DNA from: Bacteroidales bacterium
GTDB lineage: Bacteria > Bacteroidota > Bacteroidia > Bacteroidales > UBA932
Assembly: GCA_022653675.1 (NCBI GenBank)
Contig: JALCST010000001.1
Location: 62,001 to 126,000 of the forward strand
Length of the DNA stretch: 64,000 nucleotides
Direction of reading: 5' to 3'
Shown here: positions 51,386 through 60,508 of the stretch, one piece after another
Position numbering within the stretch: the first letter of the stretch is position 1
How the letters are laid out: each line of letters begins with the position of its first letter
Position numbers and translations under genes: made by a program
Notes under the pieces: model-generated
Seen by the model: only the letters and a program-made list of their open reading frames with translations
Told to the model about the DNA's origin: nothing
The model's database searches: none

Positions 51386-52698
51386 TTTTTTCTCATGTTT
51401 GTCATTAACTTTCCAGTTGCCATGTTATGCATGGATTTTCTTGTTGCTTCGAACTGTTTCAGAAGCCTGTTGATTTCAGGGATAGAAGTCCCGCTTCCTT
51501 CCGCTATGCGCTTTCTCCGGCTTCCGTTTATGATCTCAGGATGTTCGCGTTCCTCTACGGTCATGGATTGGATTATCGCTTCGACTCCCTTGAAGGCGCT
51601 GTTGTCTATTTCGGTGCCGCGCAAAGCCTTGTCCATTCCAGGTATCATTCCAGCGAGATCCTTGATGTTCCCCATTTTCTTTATGGATTGTATCTGGTCG
51701 TAGAAATCGGAAAGGGTGAACTGGTTTTTAGCCAGTTTCTTGTGCAGTTTCCTGGCTTCGTCCTCATCATATTGTTCCTGGGCTTTTTCCACCAGGGAAA
51801 CCACGTCTCCCATCCCCAGGATCCTGTCGGCTATGCGCTTGGGATAGAAAACGTCGAGAGCATCCAGCTTTTCTCCGCTGCTGACGAATTTGATGGGTTT
51901 TCCCACGACCGCTTTTATGGAAAGGGCGGCGCCGCCTCTGGTATCGCCATCCATCTTGGTAAGGACGACTCCATCGTAGTCGAGACGCTCGTTGAAGGCC
52001 CTTGCTGTCTCTACGGCGTCCTGGCCTGTCATAGAATCCACGACGAACAGGGTTTCGGTAGGCTTCACGGCCTCTTTGATGGCTGCGATCTCATCCATCA
52101 TCTCGCCGTCCACCGCAAGGCGTCCTGCCGTATCTATTATGACTACTGATATGCTGTTGCGCTTAGCTTCAGCGACTGCGTCCCTCGCTATCCTGACCGG
52201 ATCCTTTACCCCATCCTCCGTATACATCGGGACCTCCACCTGATCGGAAAGAACTTTGAGCTGCTCGATCGCCGCAGGACGGTAAACGTCTCCGGCAACC
52301 GTCATGACCTGCATCGAATGTTTCGATTTCAGGTTGTTCGCCAGTTTCCCTACGAACGTGGTCTTCCCGGAGCCTTGCAGGCCTGCTACCAACACTATGC
52401 CCGGCTTTCCCTTTACATTGATGTCGTAGGAATCGCTCCCCATGAGTTCTGCCAATTCGTCGTGCACTATCTTCACCATCATCTGTTCCGGCTTGACGGC
52501 AGTGAGCACGTCCTGGCCCAAGGCTTTTTTCTTGACGTTGTCGCAGAATTGTTTCGCTATCTTATAGCTGACGTCGGCATCCAATAGGGCACGCCGGACA
52601 TCCTTGAGAGTTTCGGAAACGTTTATCTCCGTTATTTTTCCCTGGCCTTTGAGAATCTTGAAAGATTTCTCGAGGCGGTCCATCAATGATTCAAACAT
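51382..52698 (-). CDS. ffh: signal recognition particle protein Ffh
   Basis: A 438-residue SRP GTPase. N domain, then the G domain with GLQGSGKTTFVGKLA (about residue 107), DTAGR and TKMDGDTRGG, and a C-terminal methionine-rich M domain that binds signal sequences and 4.5S RNA (IQSIKKMGNIKDLAGMIPGMDK). It targets membrane proteins to YidC/Sec. The ATG overlaps the last base of the lysA stop (TAATG). Confidence 0.97.
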   Translation of the reverse strand: MFESLMDRLEKSFKILKGQGKITEINVSETLKDVRRALLDADVSYKIAKQFCDNVKKKALGQDVLTAVKPEQMMVKIVHDELAELMGSDSYDINVKGKPGIVLVAGLQGSGKTTFVGKLANNLKSKHSMQVMTVAGDVYRPAAIEQLKVLSDQVEVPMYTEDGVKDPVRIARDAVAEAKRNSISVVIIDTAGRLAVDGEMMDEIAAIKEAVKPTETLFVVDSMTGQDAVETARAFNERLDYDGVVLTKMDGDTRGGAALSIKAVVGKPIKFVSSGEKLDALDVFYPKRIADRILGMGDVVSLVEKAQEQYDEDEARKLHKKLAKNQFTLSDFYDQIQSIKKMGNIKDLAGMIPGMDKALRGTEIDNSAFKGVEAIIQSMTVEEREHPEIINGSRRKRIAEGSGTSIPEINRLLKQFEATRKSMHNMATGKLMTNMRKK

Positions 52699-53879
52699 TA
52701 TTCGTCTATGTTGCTTTTATATTCGTTTAATCTGTCGCTGTAATATGCTTTGGCGAAATCCCGACGGTTATATTTCATTTCCATCACCTCCCCGTAAGCT
52801 CCTGCAGAGCAGATGGCCAACAGGTCGCCGCGCCCGCATTCGGGAAGAACTGCGTCGGTCGCGAACTTGTCGGAGGTTTCGCATACAGGTCCGACGACAT
52901 CGTACGTCTGGCAGTCGCGGTAGGATGAAAGATTCATTATCCTGTGCTTTGCCCGGTACAATGCCGGACGTATGAGGTTGTTCATCCCGGCGTCCACAAT
53001 CACGAACTTCCTTTCGCCGTTATCCTTGATGAACAGTACCCTGGTTACCAGATATCCGGATTGTGCGACTATGGACCTGCCCGGTTCTAGGTGTACCCGG
53101 ACCCCTTCTGGCAAGGACAGGCTGGAACGGATGGTTTCGAAATATTTTGTGAAGTTTGGAATCCCGTGGGCTTCTGGATTGTCGTAATCTACCCCCAATC
53201 CTCCGCCCAGATTCAGGTCGGTTACTTTGAATCCTCTTTCTCCGAAGATCCGCACTTCGGCACAGGCCTTTTCGCACAGGAGGCGGAACGCCTGCATGTC
53301 GGTTATTTGCGAGCCGATGTGGAAGTGAAGCCCCACGAATTCGCAGTTCGTCAACTTTGGAAAAAGCTCGAAAAAGCGCGGCAGCATCTTTTCGGTGAAT
53401 CCGAACTTGTCTATGCAACGTCCGGTGGAGATGTAATTGTTCGTATGTGCGTCGATGTTAGGGTTGATTCTCAACGCCACACGTGCCTTCTTACCGAGTC
53501 GGGATGCGATGGAGTCTATTACCGAAAGTTCCTGCAGGGATTCGCAATTGAAGCAGAGTATGCCTGCTTCAAGCGCGAAGCGTATTTCGGCATCTGTCTT
53601 ACCCACACCCGCGAAGACTATTTTCCTGGGGTCGAATCCCTCTTTCATAGCCGCCTTGATTTCGTTGCCAGACACGCAGTCCGCTCCGAGTCCAGCTTTG
53701 CATATCAAGCGCAGTATAGGTGAGTCGCAGTTCGCTTTCACTGCGTAATGGGCCATCCATCCGTATTGGGAAAGTTGCGTGTTGTATTCTGATAAGGTCT
53801 TGTCAAGCAGCTCCATGTCATAATAATAGAACGGGCTCCTGAATCTCTGAAAGCATTCCAGTGCTTCTTTCGTTATCAT
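52698..53879 (-). CDS. lysA: diaminopimelate decarboxylase
   Basis: A 393-residue PLP-dependent fold-III decarboxylase making lysine from meso-diaminopimelate. The PLP lysine is in YAVKANCDSP, the phosphate-binding motif is LHFHIGSQI and GGGLGVDY, and the substrate-specificity segment is GPVCETSDKF, followed by CSAGAYGEVM. CxxSD is the diaminopimelate-type motif; a carboxynorspermidine decarboxylase is less likely. The family is usually a little longer (about 410-430 residues). It heads the lysA-ffh-folD operon with a TATTTTTG box at 53905. Confidence 0.94.
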   Translation of the reverse strand: MITKEALECFQRFRSPFYYYDMELLDKTLSEYNTQLSQYGWMAHYAVKANCDSPILRLICKAGLGADCVSGNEIKAAMKEGFDPRKIVFAGVGKTDAEIRFALEAGILCFNCESLQELSVIDSIASRLGKKARVALRINPNIDAHTNNYISTGRCIDKFGFTEKMLPRFFELFPKLTNCEFVGLHFHIGSQITDMQAFRLLCEKACAEVRIFGERGFKVTDLNLGGGLGVDYDNPEAHGIPNFTKYFETIRSSLSLPEGVRVHLEPGRSIVAQSGYLVTRVLFIKDNGERKFVIVDAGMNNLIRPALYRAKHRIMNLSSYRDCQTYDVVGPVCETSDKFATDAVLPECGRGDLLAICSAGAYGEVMEMKYNRRDFAKAYYSDRLNEYKSNIDE

Positions 53880-53904
53880 TCTTTTGAAGAGAAAATATTT
53901 CCCG

Positions 53905-53912
53905 CAAAAATA
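53905..53912 (-). promoter_or_regulatory. -7 box TATTTTTG for lysA-ffh-folD
   Basis: Exact TAnnTTTG on the minus strand, 25 bases before ATG 53879. On the other strand a near match, TAATTTCG at 53935-53942, may serve the divergent gene at 53978. Confidence 0.55.
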
Positions 53913-53977
53913 GATAAAATTCCTGCCGAATCGCTAATTTCGCAGCCGATTTCGAACTTCATTTAATATCATATAAA

Positions 53978-54961
53978 ATGGAAAAGAAAAAAGGACCTAT
54001 TTCACAATTTATTCTTCACAATTATCGCCACTTCAATTCGGCTTGCCTCGTAGATGCTTCAAAGGCATACGAGCAGTTGCTGGATGAAGGAGGCAAGATG
54101 TTCCTGGCCATGGCCGGCGCCATGAGCACCGGTGAGCTCGGCTTAACCCTCGCCGAAATGGTTCGTCAGGACAAGTTCGCTGCAGTCTGCTGTTCTGCGA
54201 ATAACCTTGAGGAGGATATTATGAATCTGGTGGCCAACAAGCATTACAAGAGAGTTCCCAATTACCGCGACCTGACTCCGGAAATGGAACAGGATTTGCT
54301 CGACCATCATATGAACCGCGTCACGGATACCTGCATCCCGGAAGACGAAGCTTTCCGCGTACTCGAAAAATTCCTCGTAGAGATATGGAAGGATGCCCAG
54401 GCCAAGGGCGAACGCCTTCTGCCTTACGAATACATGTATCGCCTGATCCGCAGCGGAAAACTCGAACCTTACTACGAGATCGACCCAAAGGACAGTTGGG
54501 TTCTGGCTGCATGTGAAAAGAACATCCCAATATTCGTTCCGGCATGGGAGGATTGTACTACCGGGAACATCTTTACGGCACATGTAATCCGCGGCGAACT
54601 GGATGTAAACATAGTCAAGAATGGCATAGAAACCATGATGGCTCTAGTGGATTGGTATAAGAAAAATGTATTCGGGACCCGTGGATGCGGATTCTTCCAG
54701 ATCGGCGGCGGCACCGCAGGGGATTTCCCTATATGCTCGGTTCCCATGATGTCGCAGGATCTCCAGTGGAAGGACGTTCCTCTTTGGCAGTATTTCTGCC
54801 AGATTTCCGATTCCACCACATCCTACGGTTCCTATTCTGGTGCCGTCCCGAATGAGAAGATAACATGGGGCAAATTGTCGGCAAACACTCCCAAGTTCAT
54901 AGTCGAGTCCGATGCGACCATAGTGGCTCCTCTGATGTTCGCTTATATCCTCGGATGGTAA
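53978..54961 (+). CDS. deoxyhypusine synthase-like protein
   Basis: A 327-residue NAD-dependent enzyme of the deoxyhypusine synthase family. The NAD and active-site stretches are AMAGAMSTGELGLTLAEMV, GGGTAGDFPI near residue 250, and EKITWGKLS, where K299 corresponds to the lysine that carries the aminobutyl intermediate in eukaryotic enzymes. Bacteria lack eIF5A, so the acceptor is probably a small amine such as putrescine (homospermidine synthase-like) or is unknown. Convergent with the MauE-like gene 6 bases on. The fold and lysine are seen; the substrate is inference. Confidence 0.88.
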   Translation: MEKKKGPISQFILHNYRHFNSACLVDASKAYEQLLDEGGKMFLAMAGAMSTGELGLTLAEMVRQDKFAAVCCSANNLEEDIMNLVANKHYKRVPNYRDLTPEMEQDLLDHHMNRVTDTCIPEDEAFRVLEKFLVEIWKDAQAKGERLLPYEYMYRLIRSGKLEPYYEIDPKDSWVLAACEKNIPIFVPAWEDCTTGNIFTAHVIRGELDVNIVKNGIETMMALVDWYKKNVFGTRGCGFFQIGGGTAGDFPICSVPMMSQDLQWKDVPLWQYFCQISDSTTSYGSYSGAVPNEKITWGKLSANTPKFIVESDATIVAPLMFAYILGW

Positions 54962-54967
54962 CCATGG

Positions 54968-55843
54968 CTAGTGTAGATCCCTGTAGGAGTATTTTTCTAT
55001 CACCATACCGTCCTTGAGAACAAGAATGAGAGGCATTTCCCCGTTAGTTATCCTGAAAAATATGGAAGGCGGGATGAAGAACCAATCGCTGCAGTCAAGT
55101 CCGGTCTCCCTGAAGTAGTAAGCGGCGTCGCGTTCTTTTCCTCCGATGGCTGCTATGACCGGGGCTTCTGAAAATTCCCCTCTCTTGCGCAGTGTTGCCA
55201 GCTTGATGGCCGACATTCTGCAGAAATCGCATTTTAGGCTGTAGAAGCATAATATCTTCTCGCCGTCGAACACCCGTTCAGGAATGTATTTTCTTGAACG
55301 GGCTTTTTCGAAAGCGGATGTATTCAGAGTGGTGTATTTACCGTATCCTTCGTATCTCCAGTTGTCGGGGGGAGAAATTATAAGGACGGCAGCAAGGCAT
55401 GCCGCCGGGACGAGGATCCGCCATGGCCATTTCCGTTTCATGCGAAATGATTCACAGCCGTATGAAATGCCGAGTACTACCATGAAAACCAAATTCTTGA
55501 CTATAGACTGGACAGGATCCAGATCGATGAATCCCCCAAAGCAGTTGCAGCTTTCAGAATTGCCTGCGAAATGAAGGATGATCAATCTCAGGGTGAAAAT
55601 GGCAAGGAGGATCATGCCGGCCCACCAAGCCGGCTTGGCGTCGCAGTTCGCCAGCATCCAGATTCCAAGGAAAGCTTCCAGGGCAATAAGAAGGCGCGCA
55701 GAAAGGAACGCCGCCCACAAAGGCATCATGCCGAAGCTGAAAACATAAATTTCGAATGAATCGATCGACAGCAGTTTCGCTATGGATGCGAAGACAAACA
55801 TCAAGCCGGTAAGGGCCCGAGGTATGTATTCCCAATTTCTCAA
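54968..55843 (-). CDS. MauE/DoxX-type membrane protein with thioredoxin-like C-terminal domain
   Basis: A 291-residue protein. The first 150 residues form four or five membrane helices of the MauE/DoxX type, containing a cysteine pair (ESCNCFGG) on a loop. The rest is a periplasmic thioredoxin-like domain with CxxC in SLKCDFCRMS. This architecture fits a quinone-linked thiol-disulfide oxidoreductase. It starts 3 bases after the small lipoprotein gene and belongs to the polyferredoxin-lipoprotein-MauE unit. Substrate unknown. Confidence 0.8.
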   Translation of the reverse strand: MRNWEYIPRALTGLMFVFASIAKLLSIDSFEIYVFSFGMMPLWAAFLSARLLIALEAFLGIWMLANCDAKPAWWAGMILLAIFTLRLIILHFAGNSESCNCFGGFIDLDPVQSIVKNLVFMVVLGISYGCESFRMKRKWPWRILVPAACLAAVLIISPPDNWRYEGYGKYTTLNTSAFEKARSRKYIPERVFDGEKILCFYSLKCDFCRMSAIKLATLRKRGEFSEAPVIAAIGGKERDAAYYFRETGLDCSDWFFIPPSIFFRITNGEMPLILVLKDGMVIEKYSYRDLH

Positions 55844-55846
55844 ATG

Positions 55847-56065
55847 CTAGAAAACCTTAGGGTTGCACTTAACCTCGGTGCTCTGCCCCAATACCGTTAC
55901 GGAATAGTTGTAGTCGCTGCAGTTTTTATCTTCATCTTTGTCGATAACTTCGTCCACTACGACATCGTCGTTGATTTTGGAAACGCAATGGCACTTTTTC
56001 GAACATCCGGAAAGTGATAGCGTTAGGGCTGCAGCAATTAGAATCACAAATATTTTTTTCTTCAT
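55847..56065 (-). CDS. small cysteine-rich lipoprotein
   Basis: A 72-residue lipoprotein. The signal peptide ends in LSLSGC, the lipobox, and the mature part is only about 52 residues with four further cysteines (KKCHC, KNCSDY, VKCNPKVF) and an acidic centre (DEVIDKDEDK). The cysteine pairs may carry disulfides or bind metal. Between a polyferredoxin and a MauE-thioredoxin gene, it is a good candidate for the periplasmic electron- or disulfide-carrying partner. I do not recognise the family. Confidence 0.75.
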   Translation of the reverse strand: MKKKIFVILIAAALTLSLSGCSKKCHCVSKINDDVVVDEVIDKDEDKNCSDYNYSVTVLGQSTEVKCNPKVF

Positions 56066-56078
56066 ACTATTAATAAGG

Positions 56079-57647
56079 TTAATTAATTTTAGAGGCCACC
56101 GTCTGCACGGATTTAGGAATTACAGTCATTCCCTTTGGATCGGCCGGGCAGACATATTCACAAGCTCCGCAGCCTATGCATGTATCCAGACTCTCCCTTG
56201 TGATATGGGGAAAAAGACGGCCGTTGGTCAGGGTCACCAGCTTGATGGTTCCGGTAGGGCAGTGGCGGCTGCAATTCCCGCAATCTATTCCTTCCTTTAT
56301 TACCAGGCAATTCTTTGCATTGAAACGGACTTCGCCTATCTGTATCTTTCTCTTTTCATCAAGTGTCGTGCGTTCTATGGCGCCGGAAGGGCAAACCGTG
56401 GAACAGGAGTGACAGTCGTAGTCGCAGAATCCGTGATCGTATGATATTATGGGCATCATGAAGCCTTCGATCCCGTATTGTCCCACGGCTGGTTTTATTA
56501 TTTCATTAGGACATGCCGAGATGCAGGCCTGGCAAGCCGTGCAATTGTTCTTGATATGTAATATCGATTTACCTCCAGGCGGAACTATCCCCGCCGGTAA
56601 ACTTCCGTCGGCGATTTCATTTTCTCCGAACGCTGGTTTTGACTTCCCTCCGGTTGCCTTTGCGATCACCGAAACAGCCGCTGCTGACGCTATTCCCGTT
56701 CCAAGTGCGATAAGTGTTTTTCTGAATGCTGGATCTGCTGGTTTTTCCCCTCCTGAAACCAGTTTGCCGTCGGTTGGTACTTTTCTTTTTTTACTTCCCC
56801 AAGTGAACTTAAATGCGAAAGCATCGGATGTGCAGGAATCTGCGCAATCGAAACAGACGACGCAACGCGAATAATCAATTTTGGATATTTTCGAGTCTAT
56901 GCAGTGGCTTTTACAGTTCATCTGGCATAGCATGCAATGCTTGCATTTGCTTTCGTCTATCTCGAGACGGAACATCGAAACCGGTGAAATAATGCTTAGC
57001 AAGGATCCGACGGGACAGATAGAGTTGCAATATATCCTGCCTCCGAATGAACTCATCAGGGTTACCAAACAAAACAGGAATACTGCCACAACGAATGACC
57101 ATACTTGGAAGTTTGCGAAATGCCTTATTCCGATGGAATAAGGAAATATTCCGGAAAGCAGGTTGCCTATTCCTTTCGCAGCATTCCCGAAAAGTTGTGA
57201 AGCGAACCTGCCATAAATAGAATAAGGGTCCAGGAATGCGAAAGGATATGATATCCCGAAAACTAGGAATCCGATCACCAAACCCAAGATAACGTATCTA
57301 AGCCAATTGAGAGGTCGCGTATAATGGGTCCTGCGTTGTTTCCTGTTCTTGAAGATCCCTGCGATCCTGCCTGCCACATCCTGCCATATTCCCAAGGGGC
57401 AGAGAAAAGAACAGTATACCCTGCCAAAGGCCAGCGTCATCAAGAGAAGAACCGCCAAGGCTATCACGGAACCGCTGAGTGCGCCCATGACCGACGGACC
57501 GAACTGTGTCTTGAGGATCACCCTGCCGATGGCGCTGCTGCGTTTGCTGACGAAGACGAAAGGAAGGGTGATGAGCACTATCCAGACACAGGCGAAAACT
57601 ATCCTAAAGATTCGCGCCTTTTGCAGTGGATTCGTTTTCTTTTTCAT
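56079..57647 (-). CDS. membrane-bound 4Fe-4S polyferredoxin (NapH/RdxA-like)
   Basis: A 522-residue membrane iron-sulfur protein. Four N-terminal helices include two CxxxCP motifs (YCSFLCPLG and YCNSICPVG) typical of NapH/RdxA/NosR-type proteins. Behind them lie ferredoxin-like clusters: CKHCMLCQMNC, CVVCFDCADSC, CTACQACISACP, CDYDCHSCSTVCP, CGNCSRHCP and CIGCGACEYVCP, enough for several [4Fe-4S] centres. It probably moves electrons from quinol across the membrane to periplasmic partners. It lies 23 bases after trmD. The electron acceptor is not identified. Confidence 0.85.
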   Translation of the reverse strand: MKKKTNPLQKARIFRIVFACVWIVLITLPFVFVSKRSSAIGRVILKTQFGPSVMGALSGSVIALAVLLLMTLAFGRVYCSFLCPLGIWQDVAGRIAGIFKNRKQRRTHYTRPLNWLRYVILGLVIGFLVFGISYPFAFLDPYSIYGRFASQLFGNAAKGIGNLLSGIFPYSIGIRHFANFQVWSFVVAVFLFCLVTLMSSFGGRIYCNSICPVGSLLSIISPVSMFRLEIDESKCKHCMLCQMNCKSHCIDSKISKIDYSRCVVCFDCADSCTSDAFAFKFTWGSKKRKVPTDGKLVSGGEKPADPAFRKTLIALGTGIASAAAVSVIAKATGGKSKPAFGENEIADGSLPAGIVPPGGKSILHIKNNCTACQACISACPNEIIKPAVGQYGIEGFMMPIISYDHGFCDYDCHSCSTVCPSGAIERTTLDEKRKIQIGEVRFNAKNCLVIKEGIDCGNCSRHCPTGTIKLVTLTNGRLFPHITRESLDTCIGCGACEYVCPADPKGMTVIPKSVQTVASKIN

Positions 57648-57670
57648 TATAAAGATAACTCCGTATTAGG

Positions 57671-58378
57671 TTAAAATGCCTGCTGTGCCGTTGCATTACC
57701 TTCGCTGGCCAACATTTCGGGCCTGCGGGTTTTGGTGAGTGAAAGGGACTGTTCCTCTTTCCATGCGCCTATCAGTTTGGGATTGCCGCTCAAAAGGACT
57801 TCGGGAACTTTCCATCCGTGGAATTCTGCTGGCCGTGTATATGATGGAGGGGCGATCATGTTGTCTTGAAAAGAATCGTTCAGTGCCGATTGTTCGTCGG
57901 AAAGTGCTCCTGGTATAAGACGTACGATAGCGTCAGTAATTATGCACGCGGGGATTTCACCACCGCTTACCACATAGTTCCCTACAGATATCTCTCTGGT
58001 TATGAGATGCTCACGAATCCTTTGATCTATTCCTTTATAATGACCGCAAAGAATGATAATGTTTTTTTTTAGAGAAAGTTCGTTGGCCATGCTTTGGTTG
58101 AACAGTTCCCCATCTGGGGCCATGTATATGACTTCGTCGTAGTCCCTTTCCGACTTAAGTTTTTCGATGAGATTGTAGACCGGTTCTATCATCATTACCA
58201 TACCAGCTTCACCTCCGAAAGCGTAGTCGTCGGTCTGTTTCCATCTACCGAGGCCGTATTCTCTTATGTCGTCGATATGAATATCCACCAGCCCGGCTTC
58301 CCTTGCCCGCTTGACAATGGAATGATTCAACGGACTTTCGAGAAGTTCGGGTACAACGGATAGTATATCTATTCTCAT
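57671..58378 (-). CDS. trmD: tRNA (guanine37-N1)-methyltransferase TrmD
   Basis: A 235-residue SPOUT methyltransferase making m1G37 in tRNAs reading CNN and some others. Motifs are [35 protein letters not shown], the knot segments [12 protein letters not shown] and [16 protein letters not shown]. Length and motifs match the family. The -7 box ends 7 bases before the ATG, so the mRNA should be leaderless. The redox module follows closely. Confidence 0.96.
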   Translation of the reverse strand: MRIDILSVVPELLESPLNHSIVKRAREAGLVDIHIDDIREYGLGRWKQTDDYAFGGEAGMVMMIEPVYNLIEKLKSERDYDEVIYMAPDGELFNQSMANELSLKKNIIILCGHYKGIDQRIREHLITREISVGNYVVSGGEIPACIITDAIVRLIPGALSDEQSALNDSFQDNMIAPPSYTRPAEFHGWKVPEVLLSGNPKLIGAWKEEQSLSLTKTRRPEMLASEGNATAQQAF

Positions 58379-58385
58379 AACGGCA

Positions 58386-58393
58386 CAAAAATA
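58386..58393 (-). promoter_or_regulatory. -7 box TATTTTTG for trmD
   Basis: Exact TAnnTTTG on the minus strand ending 7 bases before ATG 58378. Confidence 0.6.
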
Positions 58394-58424
58394 GGGAAAT
58401 TGCGGGTAGAATTACAAAAAAATG

Positions 58425-58432
58425 TATATTTG
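58425..58432 (+). promoter_or_regulatory. -7 box TATATTTG for the DUF349 gene
   Basis: Exact TAnnTTTG match with TTGC 21 bases upstream, leaving a leader of about 30 bases to ATG 58464. Confidence 0.6.
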
Positions 58433-58463
58433 CAGGCTATAAAACATATTTGAATTCATTATC

Positions 58464-60500
58464 ATGAGTGACGAAATCAAAAATGCTGCTTCACAAGAGC
58501 AGCAAACTCCTGCCGAAGGGCAGATCGGCGGTCAACAAACTTCCGAATCCCAAGTTGCCGACAAGGTCGCTGAGGTCTTCGATATGGCTTCCAAAACACT
58601 GGGGAAAGCAAAGGAAGCTGCAATTGAAATTGAGGAAGAAGCCAGGGACAATGCAAAGTCACTCATTGATAAGGCTGAACCTATTATCGATTACAGTAGC
58701 AAGAGTCTCAAGGAACTTGTCGACATATTTCAGAAATTGATCGATTCGAAGGACCAGCAGCAACTCTACAAGCATGCGGAAATGATTAAGGCTGCTTTTT
58801 ATAAAGTCCTTAAACGTGAGAAGATAGCGTGCGGATATGTTGCTAAACCCGAATCTGAAGCAATCCAGAAAACTTCAGGGGAAGGAGAACCAGAAACTGA
58901 AAGCGAGGCCCAGGTGGTTTCGACGAATCCTTTCGAAGAGGTCGAAAGGGGATTCAAGACTCTTTACCAGCAGTATAAGACCATGCGTTCAGCATATCTT
59001 GCCGAATCGGAAAAGCACAAGGAGGAAAATCTCATACGTAAGGAGGAAGTGATAGAGAAACTGAAAGCCCTTGTCGAAAAGCAGGAGGATGTGAACAGGA
59101 CTTTTCCGGAATTCCGCGAACTCCAGGCCGAATGGAGATCTATTGGCCCGGTTCCACCGGTCAAGTTTGAAAGCTTGAACAGTACATACCAGCTCTATGT
59201 GGAGAAGTTTTATGATTACGTAAGGATCAACAGGGAACTTCGTGACTTGGATTTCAAGAAGAACCTCGAAGCCAAGACAAAACTTTGCGAAGATGCAGAA
59301 GCACTTGAAAACGAAAACAATGTGGTCGATGCTTTTCACAAGTTACAGAAACTTCACGAACAGTGGAAGGAACTGGGTCCTGTGGACAGGGAAAACCGCG
59401 AATCCATTTGGGAACGTTTCAGGAAAGCCACCGCAGTAATAAACAAGAAACATCAAGCTTATTTCGACACCTTGAAAATACAGCAGAAGGAGAACCTCGA
59501 AAAGAAGACGGGGCTTTGCGAGAAGGTTGAGACCATAGCCAATACGGAAATAAAGGATCCCTCTCTTTGGAATACCTTTTCCAAGGATATTGAGGAAATC
59601 CAGAAGGAGTGGAAGAAGATAGGTTTCGCGTCGAAGAAGGAAAACCAGAACATATATGACCGTTTCCGTGCAGCCTGTGATAAATTCTTCAATGCTAAGC
59701 GCGACTACTACGGAGAGTTCAAGTCCGAGATGGAGGAAAATTACGGCAAAAAGGTGGACATATGCGAGAAGGCCGAGGCTATGAAGGATAGTGAAGATTG
59801 GAAGAAGACGACGGAAGATCTTATCGAACTCCAGAAGCAATGGAAGGGAATAGGTCCTGTCGCACGTAAATATTCCGAACAGATATGGAAACGTTTCCGT
59901 GCAGCCTGCGATGCTTTTTTCGAGGAGCGTGACAAGCATTTCGGCAGTCAGAGCAAGGAATATTCCGACAATCTCACCGTCAAGAAGGATCTAATACGTA
60001 AGGTCAGGGAGTACGAACTTGGGGACGATGTAAATGCGGATGCAGAGGCATTGAAGGAGATTCAGCAGCAATGGAATTCCGTAGGGTTTGTGCCTTACAA
60101 GGAAAAGGAGAGGATACAGAGGGAGTTCAAGGAGGCCATGGATGAGAAATTCGACGCCATACGCGGTGCGGGCGGAGACGATTCTCAGATACGCAAATTC
60201 AACAACCGTTATTCCGGAAACCGGGATCAGCGTTACGGCAGGGGAGGTACTTTCCCTCCGCGCACAGAACGGGACCGCCTGTATCAGAAATACCTGAAGG
60301 AGCAGCAGGAAATTCAGACCTATGAAAACAACATGGGCTTCTTTTCAAAATCCAAGAACGCTGACGCCATTCTTGCAGGTCTCAATGTGAAAATCGAAGC
60401 GGCTAAGGAGGAACTCGCGAAAACTGAACAGCAGATTAAGGATCTTGACGTTGCCGAAGCTTCTAAACATGAGGGGGATCAACCTTCCGAAGAGAACTAA
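58464..60500 (+). CDS. DUF349 repeat coiled-coil protein
   Basis: A 678-residue, highly charged helical protein with about five DUF349 repeats of roughly 70 residues. Each has a core like QWKxxGPVxxxxxxxxWxRFRxAxDxFF: for instance LHEQWKELGPV, IQKEWKKIGFA, LQKQWKGIGPVA and IQQQWNSVGFVP. The N-terminal 100 residues are acidic and look unstructured. DUF349 proteins are common in Bacteroidota and unexplained; a scaffold role is a guess. Repeats 3 and 4 still share identical DNA around CGTTTCCGTGCAGCCTG, suggesting recent duplication or conversion. yidC follows 8 bases later. Confidence 0.87.
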   Translation: MSDEIKNAASQEQQTPAEGQIGGQQTSESQVADKVAEVFDMASKTLGKAKEAAIEIEEEARDNAKSLIDKAEPIIDYSSKSLKELVDIFQKLIDSKDQQQLYKHAEMIKAAFYKVLKREKIACGYVAKPESEAIQKTSGEGEPETESEAQVVSTNPFEEVERGFKTLYQQYKTMRSAYLAESEKHKEENLIRKEEVIEKLKALVEKQEDVNRTFPEFRELQAEWRSIGPVPPVKFESLNSTYQLYVEKFYDYVRINRELRDLDFKKNLEAKTKLCEDAEALENENNVVDAFHKLQKLHEQWKELGPVDRENRESIWERFRKATAVINKKHQAYFDTLKIQQKENLEKKTGLCEKVETIANTEIKDPSLWNTFSKDIEEIQKEWKKIGFASKKENQNIYDRFRAACDKFFNAKRDYYGEFKSEMEENYGKKVDICEKAEAMKDSEDWKKTTEDLIELQKQWKGIGPVARKYSEQIWKRFRAACDAFFEERDKHFGSQSKEYSDNLTVKKDLIRKVREYELGDDVNADAEALKEIQQQWNSVGFVPYKEKERIQREFKEAMDEKFDAIRGAGGDDSQIRKFNNRYSGNRDQRYGRGGTFPPRTERDRLYQKYLKEQQEIQTYENNMGFFSKSKNADAILAGLNVKIEAAKEELAKTEQQIKDLDVAEASKHEGDQPSEEN

Positions 60501-60508
60501 GGACGCCG

